Shown here piece by piece: positions 1 to 7,756 of a stretch of 46,893 nt of DNA. The notes beneath the pieces were generated by a model. The model saw only the letters and a list, made by a program, of their open reading frames with translations. It was not told where the DNA came from and did not search any database. Numbering within the stretch: the first letter of the stretch is position 1; each line of letters starts with the position of its first letter. The stretch lies in contig JBJELD010000066.1 of assembly GCA_051878975.1 (NCBI GenBank), positions 1 through 46,893 of the forward strand, written 5' to 3'. This DNA is from Caccovicinus sp051878975. GTDB taxonomy: Bacteria; Bacillota; Clostridia; Lachnospirales; Lachnospiraceae. A program made the position numbers and the translations under genes.

Positions 1-109
1 ATGAAGCAGTAAGTAGAGTTCGTGAGAACCTACATTATCTCGATGTGCGTATATTCACACACGTTTTGAGTGGCAGACTAAATAACTTTAGAGGAAAGGA
101 ACGAAAAGA

Positions 110-808
110 ATGAAGAAAACAAGTATGATTGCGATAGTTGGCCTGTCTGCTGCACTGGGAGCCGGAGCAAGCTTCGGTGCGTTAGGAGGAGCCAGACAGA
201 TTATCCGGATAGAAAACGGAACCAGAGTGGAGACGAATCTGGAGGACGGAGCGATAAGGGAAGGAAATACCGGCATCGAAGCCGAGGAGCAGGCGGAGAG
301 ACTGGATGCGATGCGGATGTGCGGACCGGTTCTGGAGATTTCGGACGGAAGATTCTCCTTTGACAGCCAGGGAGAAGAAGGTTATCAGGGAGAAGTGGTT
401 GTGCATATTGATCCGGAACGCTCGCTGATCCTGGACAGCGTGAGCGGCTTTCCGGTGGGACTGGATCAGCTGCAGGCGGGAGAGAGCGTTTACGTGTATG
501 CCAGCCCGGCTATGACGATGAGCCTGCCGCCGCAGACCACGGCGGAGCTGGTGCTGGTAAATCTTCCTCAGGATGCTGCAGCGCCGCAGTATGTGACGGC
601 ATCGGAAAGTCTTGCTGACGACGGTCAGGGCGGTTATATTCTGAAGACTTCGGACGGCAGTGTGATTTCTGTTCCGGCAGACTGCCCGATCACGCCGTAT
701 CTGACCAGACAGATCGTGACGCTGGAGGATATCAGCAGAGGAAGACGGATGCTGGTATGGACAGGAAGCAACAAAGCTGCGGAAAAAATCGTGCTGTTCA
801 ATGAATAG
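110..808 (+). CDS. Secreted or membrane-anchored protein of unknown function
   Basis: This 232-residue protein opens with a positively charged N-terminus (MKKTS) and a hydrophobic stretch of about 20 residues, which reads as a signal peptide or N-terminal anchor. The remainder is soluble and rich in beta-strand-like segments. Two halves share a G/DGxxxF/I...V pattern (around residues 76-130 and 165-230), suggestive of small beta-barrel or OB-like folds; this is only a pattern impression. No catalytic motif is visible. The start is supported by GAGGAAAGGA just upstream. It stands alone: a new promoter begins 5 bases after its stop. Bases 1-109 hold no recognisable gene; an ATG-AAG-CAG-TAA at 1-12 could be the tail of a gene entering from outside. 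Confidence 0.7.
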   Translation: MKKTSMIAIVGLSAALGAGASFGALGGARQIIRIENGTRVETNLEDGAIREGNTGIEAEEQAERLDAMRMCGPVLEISDGRFSFDSQGEEGYQGEVVVHIDPERSLILDSVSGFPVGLDQLQAGESVYVYASPAMTMSLPPQTTAELVLVNLPQDAAAPQYVTASESLADDGQGGYILKTSDGSVISVPADCPITPYLTRQIVTLEDISRGRRMLVWTGSNKAAEKIVLFNE

Positions 809-813
809 GAGTC

Positions 814-842
814 TTGACAAGCCGCAGGTTCTTCATTATAAT
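814..842 (+). promoter_or_regulatory. Sigma-A promoter of the tyrS T-box leader
   Basis: A consensus -35 TTGACA (814-819) and consensus -10 TATAAT (837-842) are separated by exactly 17 bases. Transcription would start near 849 and read through the T-box leader into tyrS. Confidence 0.9.
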
Positions 843-848
843 GTGATT

Positions 849-1215
849 AATTTGATTCGGGAGACAAGACCGTTTTGTTTCCCTGTATCATAAATTTCAT
901 AGCAAGCGATGATAAGAAGAAGTAATGTCAGGCAAAAGCACACAGAAAGCAGCCGGCTGATGAGAGGCGCGTGGAAAGCCGACATGAATACATCTTTGAG
1001 CTTCACACTGAAATCCGAAACCTGCAGAGCCGCACAGAAATTGTGCTGCAGCCAGGGGACAGGACAGTAGGCTGTGACGGAATCCTGCATCCGTTATCGT
1101 GCTAGAGTATCGGTCGGTACTTGATAAGGTAGACAGCGTGAGCTGTTTATGAATGTAAGGTGGTAACACGGGAGCATACCCCCGTCCTTCGAAATGCGGA
1201 AGGACGGGTTTTTTA
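849..1215 (+). promoter_or_regulatory. T-box riboswitch, tyrosine specifier, upstream of tyrS
   Basis: This leader senses uncharged tRNA and controls tyrS by antitermination. The conserved T-box bulge sequence GGTGGTAACACGGG lies at 1159-1172, followed by an intrinsic terminator. In stem I, AGTA then ATGTC (921-929) pairs with GACAT (981-985), forming the upper side of the specifier loop. The 3' side of that loop reads GAATACA, placing TAC (989-991), a tyrosine codon, at the specifier position, which agrees with the gene it controls. The specifier assignment is my manual fold. The family and tRNA-sensing mechanism are established knowledge. Confidence 0.9.
1181..1215 (+). terminator. T-box regulated terminator
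   Basis: CCCGTCCTT (1181-1189) pairs with AAGGACGGG (1200-1208) and is followed by a T-run. The 5' arm follows the T-box sequence directly, as expected for mutually exclusive terminator and antiterminator folds. Confidence 0.9.
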
Positions 1216-1401
1216 TTTTCTGGGAATGTCGTTTCCTGTGAGACAAAACACCCTGCGAGGATGCGCTTGCCGGAAGACAAATCAATATGGATTCTCAAAC
1301 TCTCTTTATACCGGGACTTGCGGGAGGATTTTATGTCAGCTGCGAAGCCGGGCGCAGAAGAGACGCTGAGAGTGCAGCAATTAAGAAAAGGAGTAGGAAT
1401 C

Positions 1402-2628
1402 ATGCAGGTGTATGAGGAACTGGTAGCCCGCGGACTGATTGCGCAGGTTACGAATGAAGAAGAAATTAAAAAAATGGTAAATGAGGGAAAAGCGGTTTTC
1501 TATATTGGCTTTGACCCGACGGCAGACAGCCTTCATGTCGGTCATTTTATGGCATTATGTCTGATGAAGCGTCTGCAGATGGCGGGAAACAAGCCGATCG
1601 CGCTGATTGGAGGCGGCACGGCGATGATCGGCGATCCGTCCGGAAGAACGGATATGCGTCAGATGATGACCAGGGAAACGATTCAGCACAATGTTGACTG
1701 CTTCAAAAAGCAGATGAGCCGTTTCATTGACTTTTCCGATGACAAGGCGCTGCTGGTAAACAATGCAGACTGGCTGCTGGATTTAAATTATGTGCAGGTG
1801 CTGCGTGAAATCGGTCCGCATTTTTCTGTAAACCGGATGCTGACAGCAGAGTGCTATAAGCAGCGTATGGAGAGAGGCTTAAGCTTCCTGGAGTTCAACT
1901 ACATGATCATGCAGTCCTATGACTTTTATGAGCTGTTCCAGCGCTATGGCTGCAACATGCAGTTCGGTGGTGATGATCAGTGGAGCAACATGCTGGGCGG
2001 TACCGAACTGATCCGCAGAAAGCTGGGCAAGGATGCACATGCCATGACGATCACGCTGCTTTTAAATTCTGAGGGCAAGAAGATGGGCAAGACTCAGTCC
2101 GGCGCCGTATGGCTGGATCCGAACAAAACCTCTCCGTTTGATTTCTACCAGTACTGGAGAAATGTGGCGGATGCAGATGTGCTGAAGTGTCTGCGGATGC
2201 TGACCTTCCTTCCTCTTGAGCAGATCGATGAGATGGATAAGTGGGAAGGCAGCCAGTTAAATGAGGCGAAGGATATTCTGGCATTTGAGCTGACCAAGCT
2301 GGTTCACGGCGAGGAGGAGGCATCCAGGGCCCGTGAGGCATCCAAGGCGCTGTTTGCAGGCGGCGGCGATGCGACCCATATGCCGAGTTATGCGCTGAAG
2401 GACGAGGATTTCCGGGACGGAACCATTGATATTCTGGCGGTTCTGACGGCATCCGGATTGGCAGGAAGCCGTTCTGAGGCAAGAAGAAATGTGGAGCAGG
2501 GCGGTGTTTCCGTGGACGGCGTTCAGGAAAAGAATGTAAAGAAGACTTTTACGAAGGAAGAGTTTGCCGGAGACGGAAAAGTCGTAAAGCGCGGCAAAAA
2601 GAATTTTATGCGCGTTTATGTAGAATAA
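1402..2628 (+). CDS. tyrS: Tyrosyl-tRNA synthetase
   Basis: A class I aminoacyl-tRNA synthetase of 408 residues, the usual length for bacterial TyrRS. It charges tRNA-Tyr in the cytoplasm. The HIGH-type motif is HVGH (residues 45-48), the KMSKS-type motif is KMGKT (227-231), and the tyrosine-site region YDFYELF...GGDDQWSN is present. A C-terminal S4-like RNA-binding domain follows (about residues 340-408). The chosen ATG has AAAAGGAG upstream and gives the normal N-terminus MQVYEELVARG. An in-frame ATG at 1333, behind its own GGGAGG, would add 23 residues that do not look like TyrRS. Expression should be controlled by the T-box leader. Confidence 0.95.
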   Translation: MQVYEELVARGLIAQVTNEEEIKKMVNEGKAVFYIGFDPTADSLHVGHFMALCLMKRLQMAGNKPIALIGGGTAMIGDPSGRTDMRQMMTRETIQHNVDCFKKQMSRFIDFSDDKALLVNNADWLLDLNYVQVLREIGPHFSVNRMLTAECYKQRMERGLSFLEFNYMIMQSYDFYELFQRYGCNMQFGGDDQWSNMLGGTELIRRKLGKDAHAMTITLLLNSEGKKMGKTQSGAVWLDPNKTSPFDFYQYWRNVADADVLKCLRMLTFLPLEQIDEMDKWEGSQLNEAKDILAFELTKLVHGEEEASRAREASKALFAGGGDATHMPSYALKDEDFRDGTIDILAVLTASGLAGSRSEARRNVEQGGVSVDGVQEKNVKKTFTKEEFAGDGKVVKRGKKNFMRVYVE

Positions 2629-2651
2629 AAGATAAAATTTTATAAAAATTA

Positions 2652-2719
2652 AAAACTCCCTCTTGTATTCTGACGAAAGAACCGGTATGATGATTCTATA
2701 GAATGAAAGGGGGAGTTTT
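2652..2719 (+). repeat. Inverted repeat enclosing the promoter of the next gene
   Basis: AAAACTCCC (2652-2660) is the exact reverse complement of GGGAGTTTT (2711-2719). The 50-base interval holds a promoter, and the right arm overlaps the ribosome binding site of the next gene. It could serve as a weak long-loop terminator for tyrS, or as a structure or operator acting on the downstream gene. Confidence 0.5.
2663..2691 (+). promoter_or_regulatory. Promoter of the cell-wall-binding-repeat protein
   Basis: A -35 TTGTAT (2663-2668) and -10 TATGAT (2686-2691) are 17 bases apart, about 30 bases upstream of the start codon. Confidence 0.65.
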
Positions 2720-2721
2720 CT

Positions 2722-3480
2722 GTGAAAATGAGAAAATTCAGAAAGTTTGCAGCAATTGCACTGGCGGCAGTTATTGCGCTGGGAGGCAGTTTTACTTCGT
2801 ATGCAGCCGGATGGAAGCAGGATGCGGTCGGCTGGTGGTATGAGAATGCAGACGGCACTTACCCGGTAAATACCTGGTATGAGGATACGGATGGTACCTG
2901 GTATTTCTTTAATGAGCAGGGATACATGATTTCCAATTGCTACCGTCTGATTGACGGGGCATTTTATTCCTTTGGCAGCGACGGAAGCTGGACCGGTGTT
3001 TCGTTCAATGATATTTATCCGGGTGTGTGGAACGGTTTAAACTACAGCAATGAATGGTCCGGTTTCCATCTGAATCTTCCGGCTGGCTGTACGGTAAAAT
3101 CCGCAGCAGAGTCAGGCTCCATCGACAGCGGCATTACGTTTGTAGAGTTTGTAGCGCAGGTTCCGGATGGTACCGGATCCGGGGTAGAGCTGGAATATGC
3201 GGATGCCTATGATTTCCCGGATGGGGCGGCTACTACGCCGGAGTATGTCATTTCCATGCACAGCCTGATGCTGGCGATCCAGGGCTATACGGTTGACGGG
3301 GTCACGACCGTGACTCTGGGCGGAAAGCAGTATCTGAAGCTGTCTTCCAGTTATTCCGGTCTGTTCAGCCGTGATATTTACTGCAGAAAAGTGGGCGACC
3401 ATTATTTTGAATGTCTGACTGCACTTTCCTGGATGGCCAGCAAGTCGGCAGTGGATGCGCTGCTTGCCGGGATCTATTGA
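2722..3480 (+). CDS. Secreted protein with choline/cell-wall-binding-type repeats
   Basis: A 252-residue exported protein. A typical signal peptide (basic MKMRKFRKF, hydrophobic core, cleavage likely after SYAA) is followed by two or three aromatic repeats of the cell-wall-binding (choline-binding-like) type: GWKQDAVGWWYENADGTYP, then WYEDTDGTWYFFNEQGYM, then a degenerate copy. These repeats hold proteins to the envelope. The C-terminal 150 residues are an unassigned domain with no visible catalytic motif. The start is GTG at 2722, with GAAAGGGGGAG 7 bases upstream; ATG at 2728 is an alternative. It is transcribed alone. Its role is unknown, probably surface-associated. Confidence 0.75.
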   Translation: MKMRKFRKFAAIALAAVIALGGSFTSYAAGWKQDAVGWWYENADGTYPVNTWYEDTDGTWYFFNEQGYMISNCYRLIDGAFYSFGSDGSWTGVSFNDIYPGVWNGLNYSNEWSGFHLNLPAGCTVKSAAESGSIDSGITFVEFVAQVPDGTGSGVELEYADAYDFPDGAATTPEYVISMHSLMLAIQGYTVDGVTTVTLGGKQYLKLSSSYSGLFSRDIYCRKVGDHYFECLTALSWMASKSAVDALLAGIY

Positions 3481-3498
3481 TTTTATATGGAAAACCTC

Positions 3499-3527
3499 TT
3501 GACAGAATGTTCGGATTCCGATAGAAT
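3499..3527 (+). promoter_or_regulatory. Promoter of the mntP riboswitch transcript
   Basis: A consensus -35 TTGACA (3499-3504) and -10 TAGAAT (3522-3527) are separated by 17 bases, directly before the riboswitch. Confidence 0.85.
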
Positions 3528-3532
3528 GTTCA

Positions 3533-3610
3533 GAGGATGAGGGAGTAATTAGCACATTTGTGTAATAGAGTCAACATACTGAAGGAGAAATCCATCTGGC
3601 TTTATTTTAA
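3533..3610 (+). promoter_or_regulatory. yybP-ykoY manganese riboswitch
   Basis: The two signature strands of the Mn2+-sensing class are present: GGGAGTA (3541-3547) and GTCAACATACT (3570-3580). They sit in the expected order between a short hairpin (AGCACATTTGTG) and closing strands. A terminator follows and then mntP, the classic target. In this class Mn2+ binding favours read-through, so the exporter is made when manganese is high. The mechanism is family knowledge; identification is from the motifs and context. Confidence 0.9.
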
Positions 3611-3617
3611 ATAATGA

Positions 3618-3655
3618 GACTTATCTGCGGAAGCTTTCTGCAGATAAGTCTTTTT
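3618..3655 (+). terminator. Riboswitch-controlled terminator before mntP
   Basis: GACTTATCTGC (3618-3628) pairs perfectly with GCAGATAAGTC (3640-3650), followed by TTTTT. It is the expression platform of the Mn2+ riboswitch. Confidence 0.9.
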
Positions 3656-3678
3656 CATGTATAAGGGAGGAACCATTT

Positions 3679-4239
3679 ATGTCGCTTCTGGAATTATTTA
3701 TTATTGCTGTCGGGCTGTCCATGGATGCTTTTGCCGTTTCGGTCTGTAAGGGACTTTCGCTTCCGAAGATGAAGACGAAACATGCCGTTCTGGCCGGTTT
3801 GTACTTTGGAGGTTTTCAGGCGGCAATGCCGCTTCTGGGATATCTTCTGGGAGTCCGGTTTCAAAGTGCTATCACATCCGTAGATCACTGGATTGCCTTC
3901 ATACTTCTGTGTCTGATCGGCGTGAACATGGTTAAGGAGGCTCTGAGCAAGGAGGAGGAAGAGGTGGATCCTTCCTTTGATGTGAGATCCATGCTGGTTC
4001 TGGCTGTAGCCACCAGTATCGACGCGCTGGCGGTGGGGGTAACCTTTGCGTTTCTGAAGGTGCAGATCGTTCCGGCTGTCAGCTTTATCGGAATCGTAAC
4101 GTTTTTATTATCTGCAGCGGGCGTGAAGATCGGAAATGTATTCGGAAGCCGCTATAAATCCAAGGCGGAATTGACCGGCGGCCTTATTTTAATCGGCATG
4201 GGCGTGAAGATTCTTCTGGAACATACCATTCTGGCCTAA
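3679..4239 (+). CDS. mntP: Manganese efflux pump MntP
   Basis: A 186-residue inner-membrane protein of the MntP (former DUF204) family that exports Mn2+. Six hydrophobic segments form two homologous halves. Each half carries the family's intramembrane Asp motif: SMDAFAVS near residue 16 and SIDALAVG near residue 113. A charged cytoplasmic loop (KEEEEVDPS) separates the halves. The ATG follows GGGAGG with 7-8 bases spacing. The upstream Mn2+ riboswitch independently supports the function. Confidence 0.93.
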   Translation: MSLLELFIIAVGLSMDAFAVSVCKGLSLPKMKTKHAVLAGLYFGGFQAAMPLLGYLLGVRFQSAITSVDHWIAFILLCLIGVNMVKEALSKEEEEVDPSFDVRSMLVLAVATSIDALAVGVTFAFLKVQIVPAVSFIGIVTFLLSAAGVKIGNVFGSRYKSKAELTGGLILIGMGVKILLEHTILA

Positions 4240-4288
4240 AAAATGAAAGGGTTCCTCTGCATTCCGTTGAATTTGTGCATTTTTTGTC

Positions 4289-4317
4289 TTGCAAAGGCTG
4301 TGACGGTGTGCTATTAT
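4289..4317 (+). promoter_or_regulatory. Promoter of the gatCAB operon leader
   Basis: A -35 TTGCAA (4289-4294) and -10 TATTAT (4312-4317) have a 17-base spacer. Predicted transcription start is near 4324, just before the structured leader. Confidence 0.75.
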
Positions 4318-4323
4318 ATTTCC

Positions 4324-4395
4324 AATTCAGGGTTTGCGGACAGACGTTCGGCTGCGGCGAACACTCAGGAACTGATGGGCTGAGCGCCCTGGCAG
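4324..4395 (+). ncRNA. Structured leader RNA of gatCAB, unassigned class
   Basis: A compact three-way-junction-like fold can be drawn by hand. CAGGG (4328-4332) pairs with CCCTG (4387-4391), enclosing hairpin GTTCG (4346-4350)/CGAAC (4358-4362) and hairpin CTCAG (4364-4368)/CTGAG (4380-4384). A strong terminator begins 5 bases later. An aptamer-sized domain between a promoter and a terminator, ahead of an operon, is the layout of a transcription-attenuating riboswitch. It lacks the T-box sequence and does not match the purine, glycine, TPP, SAM, lysine or c-di-GMP signatures I know. GGAC (4338-4341) could pair with GTCC in the terminator's 5' arm. The ligand is unknown; an Asn/Gln/Glu-related signal would suit the operon, but that is a guess. 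Confidence 0.55.
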
Positions 4396-4396
4396 G

Positions 4397-4440
4397 CCCG
4401 TCCCGGGATACATGCTGTGTATTCCGGGACGGGTTTTTTT
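4397..4440 (+). terminator. Leader terminator before gatC
   Basis: CCCGTCCCGG (4397-4406) pairs with CCGGGACGGG (4424-4433), extended inward by ATAC/GTAT, and is followed by seven T's. It lies only 18 bases before gatC, within its own transcription unit, so it should be conditional. Confidence 0.9.
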
Positions 4441-4457
4441 ATTAAAGGAGGATTGCT

Positions 4458-4751
4458 ATGGCAAATATCATTGATGACGAAACGATTGAATATGTAGGAA
4501 TTCTTGCCAAGCTGGAGCTTTCCGGGGAAGAAAAGGAAGCGGCGAAAAAGGATATGGGCCGAATGCTGGATTACATTGATAAACTGAATGAGCTGGATAC
4601 CTCCGGAGTGGAGCCGATGTCCCATGTGTTTCCAGTGTACAATGTGTTCCGGGAGGATGTGGTAACGAACGGGGATGACCGGGAAAATATCCTGGCCAAT
4701 GCACCGGAGCAGCAGGATGGAGCTTTTGTTGTTCCGAAAACAGTAGAGTGA
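4458..4751 (+). CDS. gatC: Asp/Glu-tRNA amidotransferase subunit C
   Basis: The 97-residue small subunit of GatCAB, which converts Glu-tRNA-Gln and/or Asp-tRNA-Asn to the amidated forms in organisms lacking the cognate synthetases. The family core is seen in YVGILAKLELS and MLDYIDKLNELDTSGVEPMSHVFP. The C-terminal stretch carries FREDVV...ILANAPEQQDGAFVVPKTVE, the usual tail that wraps GatA. AAAGGAGG precedes the ATG. Its TGA at 4749-4751 overlaps a spurious upstream GTG of the gatA frame; true gatA begins 18 bases later behind its own Shine-Dalgarno. It is the first gene of the operon and lies behind the leader terminator. Confidence 0.95.
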   Translation: MANIIDDETIEYVGILAKLELSGEEKEAAKKDMGRMLDYIDKLNELDTSGVEPMSHVFPVYNVFREDVVTNGDDRENILANAPEQQDGAFVVPKTVE

Positions 4752-4768
4752 TGCGGGAGGACGGGCAT

Positions 4769-6265
4769 ATGAGTATATTGGATTTTACGGCCGTAGAGCT
4801 GGGAAAGAAGATCCGGGCAGGTGAAGTGACGGCTGTGGAGGCCACAAAGGCTGCTCTGGCGCAGATGAAGGCTGCAGAGCCTTCCGTGAATGCGTATGTG
4901 ACCATAGATGAGGAAGGCGCATTAAAGCGTGCTCAGGAGGTTCAGAAAAAGATCGAGGCGGGAGAGCTTACCTCTCCGCTGGCCGGCGTTCCGGTTGCCA
5001 TTAAGGACAATATGTGCACGAAGGACATGCTGACTACCTGCAGCTCGAAAATTTTATATAATTTCGTTCCGACCTACACGGCGGAGGCGGTTCTTAATCT
5101 GGAAAAAGCCGGGGCCGTGATTCTGGGGAAGACCAACATGGACGAATTTGCCATGGGAAGCACCACCGAAACCTCGGCATACGGAGAGACGAAAAATCCC
5201 TGGAATCTGGAGCATGTTCCGGGCGGTTCCTCCGGCGGCTCCTGTGCGGCAGTAGCGGCAAATGAGTGCTTTTATGCGCTTGGCTCGGATACCGGCGGCT
5301 CCATCCGCCAGCCAAGCTCCTTCTGCGGCGTAACGGGAATCAAGCCTACCTACGGAACCGTATCCAGGTACGGACTGATTGCCTATGGATCTTCTCTGGA
5401 CCAGATCGGCCCGATTGCGAAGGATGTGACGGACTGCGCTGCGATTCTGGAAGTAATTGCTTCCCATGATCCGAAGGATTCTACCTCGGTCCGGCGGGAG
5501 GATACGGATTTCACCAGTGCACTGGTGGATGATGTGAAAGGCATGAAGATCGGAATTCCGAGGGACTATTTCGGGGAAGGTCTGAATCCGGAGGTTCGTG
5601 ATTCGATTCTGGCGGCAGTGGAGGTATTAAGGTCCAAGGGCGCTGTCGTGGAGGAATTTGATTTAAGCCTGGTGGAGTATGCAATTCCGGCTTACTATGT
5701 GATCGCATCGGCGGAAGCCAGCTCCAATCTGTCCCGGTTTGACGGTGTAAAGTATGGCTATCGGGCCGAAAAGTATGAGGGGCTGCATGATATGTACAAA
5801 AAGAGCCGTTCCGAGGGATTTGGGCCGGAGGTAAAGAGAAGAATTATGCTGGGTTCCTTTGTGCTGAGTTCCGGCTATTATGACGCATATTATCTGAAGG
5901 CGCTGCGCACCAAAGCATTAATTAAAGAAGCCTTTGACAAGGCATTTTCCAAATACGATCTGATCGTGGCCCCGGCCTCTCCGACCACGGCACCCAGGCT
6001 GGGCGAATCCCTAAGTGATCCGATCCAGATGTACCTGGGAGATATTTACACGATTTCGGTGAACCTGGCCGGCCTTCCGGGACTTACTGTTCCGTGCGGA
6101 GCAGATGCAAAGGGACTGCCGATCGGCATGCAGCTGATCGGAGACTGCTTCCAGGAGAAAAAGCTGATCCGGGCCGGATTTGCCTTTGAGCAGAGCCGGA
6201 AATACCGGGGACCGGAGCTTGCAAAAATCTGGGAAGCGAAAGCCGGCTGCGGCAAGGCAGAATAG
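4769..6265 (+). CDS. gatA: Asp/Glu-tRNA amidotransferase subunit A
   Basis: The 498-residue amidase-signature glutaminase subunit of GatCAB, releasing ammonia from glutamine for the GatB active site. The Ser-cisSer-Lys triad is visible at K79 (VAIKD), S154 (PGGSSGG) and S178 (GSDTGGSIRQ), which are the standard GatA positions. The ATG at 4769 is chosen because GGGAGG lies 8 bases upstream and the protein starts MSILDFTAVEL. The in-frame upstream GTG at 4748 overlaps the end of gatC and lacks a suitable Shine-Dalgarno. It lies between gatC and gatB in one operon. Confidence 0.96.
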   Translation: MSILDFTAVELGKKIRAGEVTAVEATKAALAQMKAAEPSVNAYVTIDEEGALKRAQEVQKKIEAGELTSPLAGVPVAIKDNMCTKDMLTTCSSKILYNFVPTYTAEAVLNLEKAGAVILGKTNMDEFAMGSTTETSAYGETKNPWNLEHVPGGSSGGSCAAVAANECFYALGSDTGGSIRQPSSFCGVTGIKPTYGTVSRYGLIAYGSSLDQIGPIAKDVTDCAAILEVIASHDPKDSTSVRREDTDFTSALVDDVKGMKIGIPRDYFGEGLNPEVRDSILAAVEVLRSKGAVVEEFDLSLVEYAIPAYYVIASAEASSNLSRFDGVKYGYRAEKYEGLHDMYKKSRSEGFGPEVKRRIMLGSFVLSSGYYDAYYLKALRTKALIKEAFDKAFSKYDLIVAPASPTTAPRLGESLSDPIQMYLGDIYTISVNLAGLPGLTVPCGADAKGLPIGMQLIGDCFQEKKLIRAGFAFEQSRKYRGPELAKIWEAKAGCGKAE

Positions 6266-6283
6266 GAAAGGAGTACGAGGACT

Positions 6284-7723
6284 ATGAGCAAACAATATGA
6301 GACCGTCATCGGCCTGGAAGTTCATGTGGAGCTGGCCACCAGGACGAAGATTTTCTGCTCCTGTTCCACGGAATTCGGAGGAGCACCGAATACTCACACC
6401 TGCCCGGTATGTACCGGTATGCCCGGCTCTCTGCCGGTGCTGAACAAACAGGTGGTGGAATATGCGCTGGCGGTAGGACTGGCTACCAACTGTCAGATCA
6501 ATCAGCACTGCAAATTTGACCGGAAGAATTATTTCTATCCGGATAACCCGCAGAACTATCAGATCTCCCAGCTGTATCTGCCGATCTGCCATGATGGCTT
6601 TGTGGAGATCGAGACGGAGAGCGGCAAGAAGAAAATCGGCATTCACGAGATCCACATGGAGGAGGACGCCGGAAAGCTGATTCATGATGACTGGGCAGAC
6701 TGCTCCCTGGTTGATTTTAACCGGAGCGGCGTTCCGCTGATCGAGATTGTGTCCGAGCCGGATATGAGAAGCGCGGAGGAGGTCATTGCCTATCTGGAAA
6801 AGCTGCGCATGACGATCCAATATCTTGGCGCGTCCGACTGCAAGCTGCAGGAAGGCTCCATGCGTGCCGACGTAAATCTGTCCGTCCGAGAGGTGGGGGC
6901 AGAGAAATTCGGCACAAGAACCGAGATGAAGAACTTAAATTCCTTTAAGGCGATTGCCCATGCCATTGAAGGAGAGCGGGAGCGCCAGATCGATCTGCTG
7001 GAATCCGGGGAAGCCGTGGTTCAGGAAACCAGACGGTGGGATGACACGAAGGGAACCTCCAGAGCCATGCGTTCCAAGGAAGACGCGCAGGATTACCGGT
7101 ATTTCCCGGATCCGGATCTGGTTCCGGTAGAGATTTCAGATGAATGGATGGAGCGGGTGCGCGCCGCACAGCCGGAAATGCGGGAAGAGAAGATGGCCCG
7201 CTATCAGGCGGAATTCGGCCTTCCGGAGTATGACGCCCAGATTCTGACCGGATCCAAGCATCTGGCAGATATCTTTGAAGAAACCGTAAAGCTGTGCGGA
7301 CGGCCCAAGGAGGCATCCAACTGGCTGATGGTGGAGGGAATGCGCCTGTTGAAGGATCAGGAGCTGGATGCGGACGGTATGAAGTTTTCTGCCGGGAATC
7401 TGGCAAAGCTCATCGGGCTGGTTGATCAGAATGTGATCAACCGTACCGTAGCCAAGACGGTATTTGAAGAGATTTTCAGGTCGGATGTGGATCCGGAAAA
7501 ATATGTAGAGGAACACGGTCTGAAGGTCGTTAATGACGAGGGTGCGCTGCGGTCCACGATTGAAGGAATCCTTGCAGCAAATCCGCAGTCCGTTCAGGAT
7601 TTCAAAAACGGCAAGGAAAAAGCGGCTGGTTTTATCGTCGGACAGACCATGAGGGCGATGAAGGGAAAAGCCGATCCCGGCATGGTGAATCAGCTGGTAA
7701 GAGAGCTGTTAAGCCAGGCATAA
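6284..7723 (+). CDS. gatB: Asp/Glu-tRNA amidotransferase subunit B
   Basis: The 479-residue GatB kinase/amidotransferase subunit, which phosphorylates the misacylated tRNA carboxylate and amidates it with ammonia from GatA. The N-terminal signature YETVIGLEVHVEL is present, as are the zinc-type cysteines CSC...CPVCTGMPGSLPVLN and the FDRKNYFYPDNPQNYQISQ segment. The C-terminal YqeY/tail domain includes NGKEKAAGFIVGQTMRAMKGKADPGMVNQL. The ATG lies 18 bases after gatA behind AGGAAAGGAG. There is no terminator before the downstream aminotransferase, so the transcript probably continues. Confidence 0.96.
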   Translation: MSKQYETVIGLEVHVELATRTKIFCSCSTEFGGAPNTHTCPVCTGMPGSLPVLNKQVVEYALAVGLATNCQINQHCKFDRKNYFYPDNPQNYQISQLYLPICHDGFVEIETESGKKKIGIHEIHMEEDAGKLIHDDWADCSLVDFNRSGVPLIEIVSEPDMRSAEEVIAYLEKLRMTIQYLGASDCKLQEGSMRADVNLSVREVGAEKFGTRTEMKNLNSFKAIAHAIEGERERQIDLLESGEAVVQETRRWDDTKGTSRAMRSKEDAQDYRYFPDPDLVPVEISDEWMERVRAAQPEMREEKMARYQAEFGLPEYDAQILTGSKHLADIFEETVKLCGRPKEASNWLMVEGMRLLKDQELDADGMKFSAGNLAKLIGLVDQNVINRTVAKTVFEEIFRSDVDPEKYVEEHGLKVVNDEGALRSTIEGILAANPQSVQDFKNGKEKAAGFIVGQTMRAMKGKADPGMVNQLVRELLSQA

Positions 7724-7756
7724 AAGTATGAAACGAATCAGAGCAAGGAGGACATC

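Noticed and set aside
1333..1401. N-terminal extension of tyrS from ATG 1333
   Set aside because: It has a usable Shine-Dalgarno, but the 23 added residues are unlike TyrRS and the internal ATG gives the standard N-terminus.
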